Part shown: positions 1-12,500 of the stretch, piece after piece
Layout: each line of letters starts with the position of its first letter
How positions within the stretch are numbered: the stretch's first letter is position 1
The notes under the pieces: generated by a model
Told to the model about the DNA's origin: nothing
Databases searched by the model: none
Seen by the model: only the letters and a program-made list of their open reading frames with translations
Origin: a bacterium
Lineage (GTDB): Bacteria; Oederibacteriota; CAKKQC01
Length of the DNA stretch: 64,000 bases
Direction: 5' to 3'
Assembly: GCA_919901855.1 (NCBI GenBank)
Contig: CAKKQC010000027.1
Span: forward strand, 1-64,000
Translations under genes and position numbers: made by a program

Positions 1-3000
1 GGCCCACGCACGCGGCGCCGGGCCCGGTCGCCACCGACCCCGCCAGCGCCGCCGGAGTCTGGACCGTCGCCGTAACCACAGAGGCCGCCAGCAGGTTCGT
101 CGACCCGCACGTCGTACCCGTCCCCGTGGCCGTAAACACGGCCAGCCCCGCCCCCGCCGTCGAGTACGTCCACACGAACGTCTGCGAGGTTCCCGCCGTC
201 AGGGTCACCGGCCCCGCCGGAATCGGACCCGTCTCGAGCCCGACGAGGGCGGCGCCCGGCCCGACCGCGAGGTCGGGCAGCATGCCCGTCACGTCCGCCC
301 CACCCGCGTTGGTCACTGTCAGCGCCACGGTCACCCACTGGCCGGCCGACACGACCGGCGGCGAGACGGTCGTGCACGCCACCAGCGCCCCCGCCGCCGT
401 CACCGCGATCGCGCTCGACGGAACCGCCCCCGTCGTCACCACGCCCAGGCTGTTCGCATCCGTCCCCGTCACCGTCGTCGTCAGAATCACGGTCCCCGCC
501 GACGATCCCGAGTACGTCCACGTGAACGTCACCGACGAGTTCCCCGCCACCGTCGCCGGCATCGCGGGCTCGGGCCCCGCCGTCTCCGTCGCGTTCCCGC
601 CCCCGCTCACCCCGAACGGATTGCCCGGCCACTGGACGTTCACCCCCGTCGCGTCCGCCTCGCCCGTGTTGGTCACTGTCAGCGTCACCTGGTAGCTCTG
701 GCCCGTGCAGATCGCGGACGCGTACTGGGCGGCCTGCGCGGTCAACTGCGCAGGCACCTGGACCTGGACCGTGACCGACCCGGCGGCCTCCACCGCCACC
801 AGCACCCCGCCGCAGAGCGTAGTTCCCGCCACCGTCACCGTGAACGTGACCGGCCCCGCCCCGGTAGCCGTATAGCTGAAGACGAACGTCGTTGCCCCGG
901 CCACCGTCAGCGACGCGAGATCGACCGGCACCGGCCCCTGCGCCACGCTCACGAGCCCGCCGCCCGGGCCCGCGTAGATCGTGGCCGAGAGCCCGGTCAC
1001 CGCTGTACCGCCCGTGTTCGTCACCGTGAGCGCGACCGTGAACCACTGGCCGGCTGAGACCGCGGCCGGCGCCGCGATCGCGGACGCAAACGCCCCCGCC
1101 GTCGAGATCGTCGCCGCGCGGTTCAACGCGCCCGTCGTCTCGACCACCCCCGAGTTCGCGTCCATGGCCGTGACCGTAGTCGACAGCGTGAGCACCCCCG
1201 CCGTCAATCCCGTGTAGGTCCACGTGAACACGGCCGTGGCCCCACCCAGAAGCGTCGCAGGAAGGGCCGGGTACGGGCCCGCCGACAGGCTCGCCGTCCC
1301 GCCCCCGGTCATGACGAGCGGCGGCGCCACGACGTCCAGCCCCGTGGCTGTCGCCTGTCCCGAGTTCGTCACCGTCAGCGTGACGACGAAATCCTGGCCC
1401 ACGCACGGCCCCGTCGGGTAGATCCCGATCGTGGCGGAGAGCGCCACCGCCGTCTCCACCGTGGCGGAGACGCTGGCCTTCGCGATCAGCGCCGTCGCCC
1501 CCGAGCACGTCATCCCGACTCCCGAGGCCGTGAACGTAACCACCCCCGCGCCCGTTGCGGTCACCCCGAACATGAAGAGCGCCGAGCCCCCCGGGATCAG
1601 CGTGAATGGTCCCGCCGGGATCGGACTCGACGGGTTGCTCACGAACCCGCCACCCGGGTTCACGTACGCAGTCGCCGTGACTCCCGTGACGATCGCGGCG
1701 CCCATCCCACCCGTGTTTGACACCGTCAATGTCAACGGGAACCATTCCCCGACCGAGACGTGGCCCGGCACGGTTGCCACCACATCGAGCACCCCCGGAT
1801 TATCCACGCTCATCCCCTTCGGCCCCGTGGCACCCCGCAGACCCGAAGTCAGGACCGATAGAGAGTTGGCGTCCACTGCCGTGACGGTCGTGGTGAGGAT
1901 CACCTGCCCCGCGACAGTCCCTGTGTAGGTCCACGTGAATGTCGCCGAGGCCCCACCTACGAGCGACGCCGGCAGCACCGGAGTCGGCCCCACTCCGGTC
2001 GCCGCCCCCCCAAGGCCGCTCAACTCCCACAATGCGTTCACTCCGCTGGCCGTCGCCCCTCCCGTGTTCGTCACAGTCACCGTCACCAGGAAGTTCTGTC
2101 CCGTGCAGACGGAGGCAACATACGCCTTCGCATAGGCCACGAGCGCCGCCGGGGTCTGCACCGTCGCCGTCACCACCGAGGCCGCCAGCAGGTTCGTCGA
2201 CCCGCAGGTCGTCCCCGTGCCCGTGGCGGTGAAGACCGCAAGCCCTGCGCCCGTAGCCGAGTACGACCACACGAACGTCTGCGACGCGCCCGCCGCCAGC
2301 GTCACCGGCCCCGAAGGAGTCGGGCCGGTCTCCAGGCCAACGAGTCCGCTACCCGGCCCCACCGCGAGGTCGGGCAGCACGGCGTCCACATCCGCGCTCC
2401 CCGAGTTCGTCACCGTCAACGCCACCGTGATCCATTGGCCAATTGACACCTGCCCCGGCGTCACCGTCGTCCGCGCTGACAGCGCGCCCGCCGCCGTCAC
2501 CGCGATCGCCGGAGACGGCACCAGCCCCGTCGTCACGCCCGCGAGGCTGTTCGCGTCCGTCCCCGTCACCGTCGTCGTCAGGATCACGCTCCCCACCGCC
2601 GCGCCCAGGTACGTGAACGTGAACGTCTGCGACGCCCCGCCCGCGAGCGTCACCGGCATCGCCGGCACCGGCCCCGCCGTCTTCGTCGCGTTCCCGCCCC
2701 CGCTCACCCCGAACGGATTCCCCGGCCACTGGACGTCAACCCCCGTCGCGTCCGCCTCGCCCGTGTTCGTCACCGTCAGCGTCACCTGGTAGCTCTGGCC
2801 CGTGCAGATCGCGGAAGCATACTGGGCCACCGCCGCCGTGAGCTGCGCGGGCTTCTGGATCGTGACGACCACGGACCGTACAGCCTGCACGGGCGTCGGA
2901 ACGCCCCCGCACAGCGTCGTCCCCGCCACCGTCACCGTGAACGTCACCGGCCCCGCCCCCGTCGCCGTGTAGCTGAAGTAGAACGTCGTCGCCGTCCCCG

Positions 3001-5600
3001 CCGCCAGCGACGCGAGATCCACCGGCACCGGCCCCTCCGCCCCGCTCACCAGCCCGCCGCCCGGGCCCGCGTATACGGTCGCCGTCAGCGCCGTCACCGC
3101 CGTCCCGCCCGTGTTCGTAACCGTCAGCGCGACCGTGAACCACTGGCCCTCCGAAACCGCGACCGGCGCCGCACCGGCCACCGCGAACGCTCCCGGCGTC
3201 GAGATCGTCGCCGCGCGGTTCAACGCGCCCGTCGTCTTCACGACCCCCGAGTTCGCGTCCGTGGCCGTGACCGTGCTCGACAGCGTCAGCACTCCCGCCG
3301 TCAATCCCGTGAAGGTCCACGTGAACACGGCCGTGGCTCCGCCCAGAAGCGTCGCAGGAAGGGCCGGGTACGGGCCCGCCGACAGGCTCGCCGTCCCGCC
3401 CCCGGTCATCACGAGCGGCGGCGCCACGAGGTCCATGCCCCAGGCCGTGGCCTGGCCCGCATTCGTCACCGTCAGCGTCACGACGAAGTCCTGGCCCACG
3501 CAGGGGGCCGCCGGGTAGATCCCGACCGTGGCGGAGAGCGCGATCGCCGACTGCACCGTCGCCGAAACGCTCGCCTTCGCGACGAGCGCCGTGGTCCCGC
3601 CGCACGTCATCCCGACTCCCGAGGCCGTGAACGTGACCACCCCCGCCCCGGTCGCCGTCACCCCGAACATGAAGGTCTGCGACGTCCCGGCCGTGAGCGT
3701 GATCGGTCCCGCCGGAATCGCGTTCCACGGCTTGCTCACGAACCCGCTGCCCGGGTTCACGTACGCGGTCGCCGTGAGCCCCGTGATGTCCGTGCCCCCC
3801 GTGTTCGTCACCGTCAGCTCAACCGGGAACCACTGCCCGACCGAGACGTACGGCGGCACGCTCGAAACAGCCGCCAGCACGCCCGGATCCGTCACCGTCA
3901 CCGGCCCCGCCGCCAGCGGTCCCACCGTAACCGGGAATGTCGAGTTCGCGTCAACGGCCGAGAGCGTCGTCGTGAACGTCACCGGACCCGCCGCCGACCC
4001 CGTATATGTCCACGTGAAGGTCCACGTGGCACCACCCGCCAGCGCGACGGGCAGAACGGGATTGGGTCCCACGCCGGTCGCTGCCCCGCCGCCGTCCAGC
4101 GTCCATGCCGCCGCCGTCAGAGCCGTCGCATCGGCCTGGCCCGTATTGGTCACCGTGAGGGTCACCAGGAACGTCTTTCCCGTGCACGCCGTCGCCGCCA
4201 GCAACTTCACCGTCGCATCGAGCGCCGCCGGAGTCTGGACCGTCGCCGTCACCGTCGAGGCCGCCAGCAAGTTCGTGCTCCCGCAGGTCGTCCCCGTGCC
4301 CGTGCCCGTGAATACCGCGAGTCCGGCCCCGTTCGCCGAGTACGTCCAGACGAACGTCTGGGAGGTCCCCGAGAGGATCGTGACCGGGCCCGCCGGCACC
4401 GGCCCAGACTCGGCCACGACCAGCGCCGCCCCCGGCCCGACGGCGACGTCCGGCAGGACCCCGTTCACGTCGGCCCCGCCGGTGTTCGTGACCGTCAGGG
4501 CGACCGTGATCCACTGCCCGATGGACACTCGCCCCGGCGAGACCGTGGTCCTCGCGACGAGCGCCCCGGCCGCCGCCACCGCGATCGCGTTCGACGGCAC
4601 CGCCCCCGTCGTCACCACCGCAGACGAGTTCGCGTCCGTACCCGTCACCGTCGTCGTCAAGATCACGTTGCCCGCCGCCGACCCCGAGTACGTCCACGTG
4701 AACGTCTGCGACGCCCCGCCCGCCAGCGACACGTTCATCGCCGGCATCGGCCCGTCCGCCTTCGTCGCGTTCCCGCCCCCGCCGACGCCGAACGGATTCG
4801 CCGGCCACTGGACGTTAACCCCGTTTGCATCGGCCTCGCCCGTGTTGGTCACCGTCAGCGTCACCAGGTACGGCTGGCCCGTGCACACGGCCGACGCGTA
4901 CTGGACCACCTGCGCCGCGAGCTGCGCGGGCTTCTGGATGAGCACGTTCACGATCCCGGCGCCTGTGGCGGGCATGGGCACCCCGCCGCAGAGCGTCGAT
5001 CCAACCGCCGTCACCGTGAACGTCACGTTGCCGAGCCCGGTCGCCGTGCAACTGAAGGCGAAGGTCGTGGTTCCCCCGACCCCGAGCAACGCGAGCGCGA
5101 CGGGCACCGGCACCCCGGGCCCGCCGACCAGCCCGCCGCCGGGCCCCGCGAACGCAGTCGCCGTCAGCGCCGTGACCGCCGACCCGCCCGTGTTCGTGAC
5201 CGTCACCCGAATCCCGAACCACTGTCCGAGCGATACCTTGGCCGGCCCCCAGGCCGTGGCCGTCAACTGGCCCGCCGTCGTGATCGTCGCCGCCCGCTTG
5301 ATCACCCCCGTCGTCTTCAGCACGCCCGAGTTCGCGTCGGTCGCGGTCACGGTCGTCGAGAGCGTCAGCACGCCCGCCGTCAGCCCCGTGTAGGTCCAGG
5401 TGAACACGGCCGACGCCCCGCCCGCGAGGTCCACGGGCAGGCCCGGCATCGGGCCGTCCTTGAGGGTGGCGGTGCCTGCCCCCGTCATCACGATCGGCGC
5501 GTTCACGAGGTCCACGCCGGTCGCCGCCGCCCCGCCGGTGTTGGTGACCGTCAGCGTCACGACGAAGTCCTGGCCGACGCAGGGCGCCACCGGATAGATC
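1..5600 (-). repeat. higher-order repeat: six-module unit of ~2.1 kb, about 2.7 copies in the window
   Basis: The module order QDF, QWF, Q(S/P)Y, QW(I/V), Q/K-(N/T)F, (Q/E)WFP repeats three times. Anchor sequences recur at 1201, 3298 and 5377, giving in-frame periods of 2097 and 2079 bases (699 and 693 codons). The first two copies share a 68-base identical block (1245-1312 and 3342-3409), which points to recent tandem duplication. The third copy is more diverged. Further copies may lie beyond the left edge. Confidence 0.85.
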
Positions 5601-8600
5601 CCGATCGTGGCGGAGAGCGCCACCGCCGTCTGCACGGTGGCGGAAACCCACGCCCCCAGCTTCAGCGGCGTTGCCCCGTTGCACGTCATCCCCACTCCCG
5701 ACGCCGTGAACGTGACCACGCCCGCCCCCGTTGCCGTCACCCCGAACGAGAAGGTCTGCCAGTCCCCGGGCACGAGCAGGGGCACCACCACGGGCACCGG
5801 CGGCGACGGCTTGCTAACGAACGCGCTTCCCGGGTTCACGTACACGGTCGCCCCCAGGTTGGTGATGTCGGTTCCGCCCGTGTTCGTGACCGTCAGGAAC
5901 ACCTCGAACCACTGCCCGGCCGACACGTACGGCTGGACCGTCGTGACCACTCCGAACGCCCCCGGCGACCCGACCGTAAGGGCCGGGCTCGAGACGGGCC
6001 CCGCGTACGTGGTCGCCCCCGTGTTGGCCCCGATCCCGGACACCGAGGACGTGAACGTAACGTCGCCGTTGGTTATCCCGGTGTAGGTCCAGGTGAAGGT
6101 CTGCGACAGCCCGCCACCCAGCGTGAACGGCATCGGCGGCAGGGGCCCCGACCCCGCCGACACCCCGCCGGCGCCGGTGATCACCCATCCGGACATCACC
6201 ATCGCGGTCGCGGTCGCGCCGCCCGTGTTCGTAACCGTCAACCGGACCTGGAACGTGCCGGTGGGGCTGCACACGGACAGGGGAACCAGGCTCACGGCGG
6301 CGTCCAACGCGGCGGGGGCCTGGATCAGGACCGTGTTCGACAGCCGCCACCCGAGCGATATCGGGAGGCCGGACGCCACATCGAGCGCGGTCACAGTCGT
6401 CGTGAACCTGACCAGCCCGGGCGACGCCCCCGTGTAGGTCCACGAGAACACGGCCGACGCCCCGGACGCGAGATCCATCGGCAGGACCGGGTCCGGCCCG
6501 GAGGAATAGGCCGCCCCGCCCGGCCCCGTGATCCAGAACGGCTCGATGTTCAACCCCTGCGCCGTCGCGCCGCCCGAGTTCCGGACCCGCAGCGTCACGA
6601 AGAACTCCTGCCCCACGTCCCGGTTCGGCAAGGGCGAGACCATGACCGTCGCCGACAGCACCGCCGGGGTCGAGACCACGGTCGACACCACGGCCTTCAC
6701 GCGCTGAACCGCGCCGCAGGTGGTGCCGGCCACGGACATCGTGAACGTGACCGCGCCCGCCCCCGTCGCCGTGTACGTGAAGATGAACGTCGTCGCGCCG
6801 TTGGCCGCCAACGACGCGAGGTTGATCGGCACCGGCCCGAGCGGACGGCTCACGAACGCGCCGCCCGGCGTGGCGTAGACCGTGGCCGTGAGCGCCGTGA
6901 TGGGCATCCCGCCCGTGTTCGTGACCGTCAGCCGCACCGTGAACGGGGATCCCACCAGCACGCCGGGCGACACCGATCCGGAGACCGAGAACGCGCCGGG
7001 ATCGCCGATCAGGAGCGCGTTCGAGACGTACGGCCCGGCGGACACGGGCTCCCCGGTGCTGCCGTCGGTCGCGTCGGCCGACGCCTGCATCGTCACCGAC
7101 CCGGCCGTGCTCGCCGTGTAGGTCCAAGTGAACGTGATGCGCGCCAACGGATTCAGCGGGCCGTAGGGCTGGGCGGGCCGGGGGCCGGCCACGTAGGTGA
7201 CGCCGCCCGGCCCCACCGTCGACAACGGCGGGGTCACGAGGCCCGTGGCCGCCACGGAGCCGTTGTTCGTAATCGTCAGCGTCACGAGGAAGTTCTGGCC
7301 CGTACAGATCGTGTTCGCGAGGACCTTGAGCGACCCGTCCAGCTTCACGTTGGACGGCGCGCTCGTGTCCCACGTCGACAGGACGAGCCCCCCGCAAGTG
7401 ACGGCGTCGACGCTGCCCGTCCAGATGATGTCCGGGGCCGTCCAGGGAGCGCCGCCCCACACGTAGTATGTCCAGGTGAACATCGCCGATGTGCCCGGCA
7501 TCACCCCGCTCGCCGTTCCGCCGGGCATCGGTCCATTCGCGAAGTCGTGGTAGATGCCGATCCCGTCATCGGTGCTGACCATGTTGACGTTGGTGATGTC
7601 CAGAGGCGCCCCGCCGCTGTTCGTGACCGTGAGCACGACCTCGATGGTTTCGTCGCCCGGCGACGACGTGGGCGCGGACACGACCGCCCGCAGCGCCCCG
7701 GGCCCGGCGATGGTGACCGGATTCGAGATCCGCGTCGCGCTCAGCGCCGCCCCCGAGTTGCCGTCGTTCCCGGTCACCGTGACGGTGAAGTCCAGAACCC
7801 CCGCCCCCGTCGCCGAGAACGTCCACGTGAAGAAGGCGCGGTTGCCTCCGCCCGGGAGCGTCGTCCCGACCGGGTTCATCCACGCGAACGCCGCCTTTCC
7901 CGTGCCCGCGACGAAACATGTCCCGCTGAGGTTGAGGACGGGCGCACCCCCGGAGTTCGTGACCGTCATCGCCACCTGGATGCGGTCCCCGATGCAGACG
8001 GTCGTCGCCCCGTCCGGCCGCTTGGCCGTGACCGGGCTCCCGCGCATGTCGGAACCTACTTGCACGAGCACGCTGTCGGGGCCTCCGTTCACGTACAGCA
8101 GCCCCGTGTCGAGGTAGGCCGAGTTGTTGAAGTCGGTGGCCGTGACCTGCGTGATCATGGTGACCAGCCCCGGCGAGACGCCCGTGAACGTGTACGTGAA
8201 CACGACTCCGGTATGACCCGGCAGGAAGTACGGATACCCCGGTGTCGGATCGAGGAGCGTGGTCACGCTCCCGGCACCCGAGACCGTGATCGGCGTCGCC
8301 GTCAGGCTGAACACGGGCGCGACGGTAAACGGACCCGCGGTACCGCCGCCCGTGTTCGACACGGTCAGGGTCACGAGGAACGGCTGGCCCACGTTCACGA
8401 CCGCTGGGCACTCGAACAGGGCCTCCAGCACCGCCGCCTTGTCGATATAGAAGGTCCCGGTCATTACGGGTCCCGTGGTGAGGACCGCCCCCGACGTGCC
8501 GTCCCTGGCGGTCACCGTCTCCGTGAAGACGATCCATCCCGGTGAGCTGGCGGAGTACGTCCACGTGAACGTGATAGACATCCCGCCCGGAATAGTCCGG

Positions 8601-9500
8601 GTCAGCGTAGGCGAGAGGGAGGGGGTCGGTCCGGCGGAGTAGTTGACCACCCCCGTCCCGGTCACGTCCGGCCGGTACGGCGACGGGATCGTCACGTTGA
8701 GCGCGGTCGCGTCACCCGTGTTGGTTACGGTCAGCGTCAGCCAGACGCCCTGGCCCTCGTTCCGGGACACCGGGATCGTCGTGAACGAAGCCGCGAGCGC
8801 GGCCGGACGCTGAATGACGTACGGCCCGGACGTGGCTGTGTCCGAGATCGCCTTCCCGGAGTAGCTGTCGGTCCCGTTCACGGTCGCCGTAAACCACACC
8901 GTCCCCGGCGCCGACCCCGTATAGGTCCAGGTGAAGGTCTGCGACTGCCCGATGCCGAGCGACGCCCACGGCAGGGCCGGGGTCGGCCCCGGGCCTTTCG
9001 TGGCGGACCCCGTTCCGGACACCCAGAACGGCATCGTCACGAGGTTGAGCAGCGTGTCTCCCGTCGCGGCGGCCCCGCCCGTGTTCGTGATCGTGACGGT
9101 CACGAGGAAGGTCTGCCCGACGTTGCGCGGGCTCAGGTACCCCGTCACGTAAGCGTCCAGGATCGCGGGTCCCGAGATCGTCGAGTAGACGGTAGCCGTG
9201 CCCAGCGCGGGCAGCCCGCCGCACGTGGAACCCGCGCCGCTCGCGGTGAACTGCACGACTCCGCCTCCGGAGGCGGAGTACGTCCACCGGAAGGTCTGAG
9301 CCGCCCCGGGATTGAGGTCCACGGGGCCCGGCGGGATGGGACCGAGTTCCTGGAACACCCGGTAGTCCCCGATCGGCCGGGCGATCGCGGGCATGACGCC
9401 CAGGACCGCGGTCGAGCCCGTGTTGGTCAACGTCAGCGCCACCGTGAACCAGGTGCCGATTACCGGGGCCGGCGGCGAGGTCACGCGCGCGGCCAGCTTC
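1..9500 (-). repeat. tandem array of ~27 CARDB/DUF11-like modules (~350 bp each)
   Basis: About every 350 bases the minus-strand frame returns to a motif of the form GQxFxVTLTVTNTGG, followed by a variable loop, a GPxP segment and an FTWTYTG strand. That is the pattern of CARDB or DUF11-type beta-sandwiches in very large surface proteins. Two module types alternate. One begins C-x-GQ-F/Y and ends near TDANSG. The other begins GQW and ends near TTCGG or TTLCGG. Modules start near 9470, 9120, 8760, 8400, 8010 and so on, down to about 350. Confidence 0.85.
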
Positions 9501-12500
9501 CCGCCGGCATTCGGCGGGCCCGCGAGCCGGAGATTGTCGACGTAGATCCGCCCTCCCGCCTTCGTGTTGGCGATGTCGAGATGGAGGATCAGGGTCGACA
9601 GGGCATCGGTCGACAGAACCGCGCCGCCGGCGGTCGTGAACGTGAGATCCAGCGACACGTTGTTCATGCCGGAGGCCAACAGGACCGTGGACGTGATCTG
9701 GCCCGTGAAGAAGTTGTTGGCGTACAGGCTCAGGTACGCCCCACCCGTCGTCCAGGGAAGGTTCCCCGGGTCGACGTACACATCCGCCGTGAACTTCGTG
9801 TACGGGGTCCACACGCTCGGCGTGAATCCGGTCAGGTTCGCCCACTTATCCTGCGTGTTCTGCGTGCTGGTGATACTGGCTAGCAGGCATCCCGTGCCCT
9901 GCGTGATCGCCGCCGCCGTCGTCCCGTTGACCGTCCGGGTCGCCCAGGCCCCGCTCCACGTCCCGTGGCCGTCTAGCGTCTCGGCGCCGCTGAGCAGCAG
10001 CGGACAGCCCGGGATCGTGTAGACCTCGGCGTTCGGGGACACGATCGGGTCCGAGGTCAGGGGTCCCGTGTCGGTGCCCGTGATCGTGACCGTGAGGTTG
10101 ACAACGCCGAGCTCGACCCCGGTCAGGGTCCACGTCAGCGAGAACAACGCGCCCGGGGCCAGCGAGGCGGGGACACCCGTCGCCGGGCCGTCCACGGGTA
10201 CCAGCCAGCCGCCGGTGCCAGTCTCCCAGAACGGCACGAGGTCGATCCCCGTCACGGTCATGACCCCCGTGTTCGACACCGAGAGCGTGGCGACCACCGT
10301 GCCCTCCTCCGAGAGAGCCGTGGACGAGAGCGTCCACCACCCCAGGAGCCACCCGCCCGCCACCTCGGTCACGGTGACGTCGTTGCTGGTGACCGTCGGC
10401 TGAGGAGAGAACGCGGGATTCTGGAAGTCCGCCTGCGCCGTGTTGGGCCCGACCGTGGACGCCATTCCGGAGACGGACACTGTCATCGTCACAGCCGTAA
10501 TTCCGCCCGGAACGACTTTCGCGATGTTCCAGACAGCCTTGGTCCCATCAAAGACCCCGCCCGGCGCGTTCACGAAGGCAACCCCGCCGGGCACCGTGTC
10601 CCAGACCTGGATATTGTAGGCAGTGTTGGCGCTCGTATTGGATACCGTGATCGTATATACGAGGTTGTCGCCGCGGTACACGGGATCCTTGTCCGCCGTC
10701 TTCACGAGCGCGATCTGAGTGTCCGGCGACATGAACGCGGCCGCCAGCCCGGCCACCTCGCCCTGGTAGGCGACGTCGTTCTCCGTGATCTCCCACGGCA
10801 CGGCCACGGCTCCGGACGCGTCCGGCCCCGTGCAACAGAACGCCCAGTCGCGGTACCAGTAGTGCCGGCCCGTGCCGCCGAGCCCGCCCAGCGGCGGAAC
10901 CACACTGCCGCCGTAATAGACGTTCGCGCCCCCGGGAATGATCCCGGGGAACGGCCCGTAGGTGGACGTGTTGTTGTCGTTAATCCCTATGCTGTCCGTA
11001 CCCGCGTAGTACGGGTATCCGATCTCGGCGACGGCGGCGGGTTTGCCGAGGAAGCTCGCCTTCCCGTCGGCGTCGCCCCAGTTGCCGAACCATCCGTGGT
11101 AGAGCTGCCACGAACTGTGCTCCCCGCCGATCGCGGCCATGTTCGAGGCGTAGACCATGTTCGGCCCGTTGAGACCGTAGAAGTAGTGCAGGATCGCCTG
11201 GGCCCGGTCGCGCGCCTCCTGGACCGTGTGCGTCCCCGTCGCCCCGATCCGGGCCGCGTGCAGCAGGTGGAGTCCACGCCGCCCCTTGTAGGCGTTACTC
11301 CCCCAGTTGAACTCCTCGTCGAGGTCGCACCCGGACATGTACCCGCCGCCCTTGGTGAACGCGTCGTTGACGAGGTTCGAGAAGTTCGCCCGCATCCCGT
11401 TGACGACCGAGCCGGTGGCCCCGGGGGCGAGCGTGTAGGCGGTCATGGCGCGCATGCCCGCCGTGTTCAGGCTCACGTTGTACTGCACCCACACGGAATT
11501 CATGCCCCCGGGGCTAGTCCAAGTGCAGTAGGTGTCCACATACGACTTCGCCGCCACCGCATTCGGACCGGCGTTGTCGAGCCGGTACAACTCGGCCGCG
11601 AACCAGAGCTTGCACTCGTTGCCGGTCAGGGCGGACTCCGCCGCCCACGCGCTGTTCGCGCATGCCGTCAGCGTCGCGGCGTATGCCGCGTCGTAGGGGG
11701 CCCACAATCGGGCCCCGATGCAGAAGCACGCGCCCGCGATCGAGGTCGAGTCGTTCGTGGGGTTGAGGTAGTACCGCGGGGTCCCCGTATCGCCGCTCGG
11801 CGGCGATCCCCCGCTGTAGTCGCCGAGCCTCTTCTTCACGATGGAAAGGACTTTCCCGCCCAGCCCGGGGGCCTGCATCTTGCGGTAGAAATCGAGCTGG
11901 AACCTGATCTCGTCGAGGCAGTCCGGCACGTTGTTCCCGGACTCCGGGATCGCGGTGGCGTCGCTGTTGTACGCCGTCGAGTTCAGCTCGAACCCCATCG
12001 CGATCCCCCAGACCGCGGCTCCCCCGTCGCCGCCCCAGCTTCCGCCGCCCTTGAGTCCCGCCGAGCCCAGGTACTTGTTGTAGTCGCCGGCGTCGTGCCA
12101 CCCGCCCGAGAGGTCGAGCGTGCCGTGGTTCGTCGCGTCCAGGTCGTCCCACTGGTTGTGGGCGCAGGCCGTGTCCGCCGTGTGGCAGGCGCCACCGGGA
12201 TCGGCCCAGACCCCCATGTGGGCCGGGCCGTGTGGAACGCCGCACCGCTGGGCGAAGAACGCCTTCAGGATCGCGTAGCCCGCCCGGTTGTAGACGCTCT
12301 CCTTGATATCGAAGTCGTAGCTCTTCCCCGCAAGAGCGGGCACCTTGAGGTAGTAGGTCCCCTCGGTCTTGAAGTTCGAGAAGTCGACCTGCCAGACGTT
12401 CTCGTTCGCGTCCGGGTCCAGCCCCTTGCTCGTGATGCTCCCGCCGTCGGCCGGGATCCGGTAGACGAGCGACCCGTCGGAGGCCCGGTGGACCTCCGCC

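Noticed and set aside
1-9500. CRISPR-like periodic repeats
   Set aside because: The period is about 350 bases and coding; units are protein modules, not short repeats with unique spacers.
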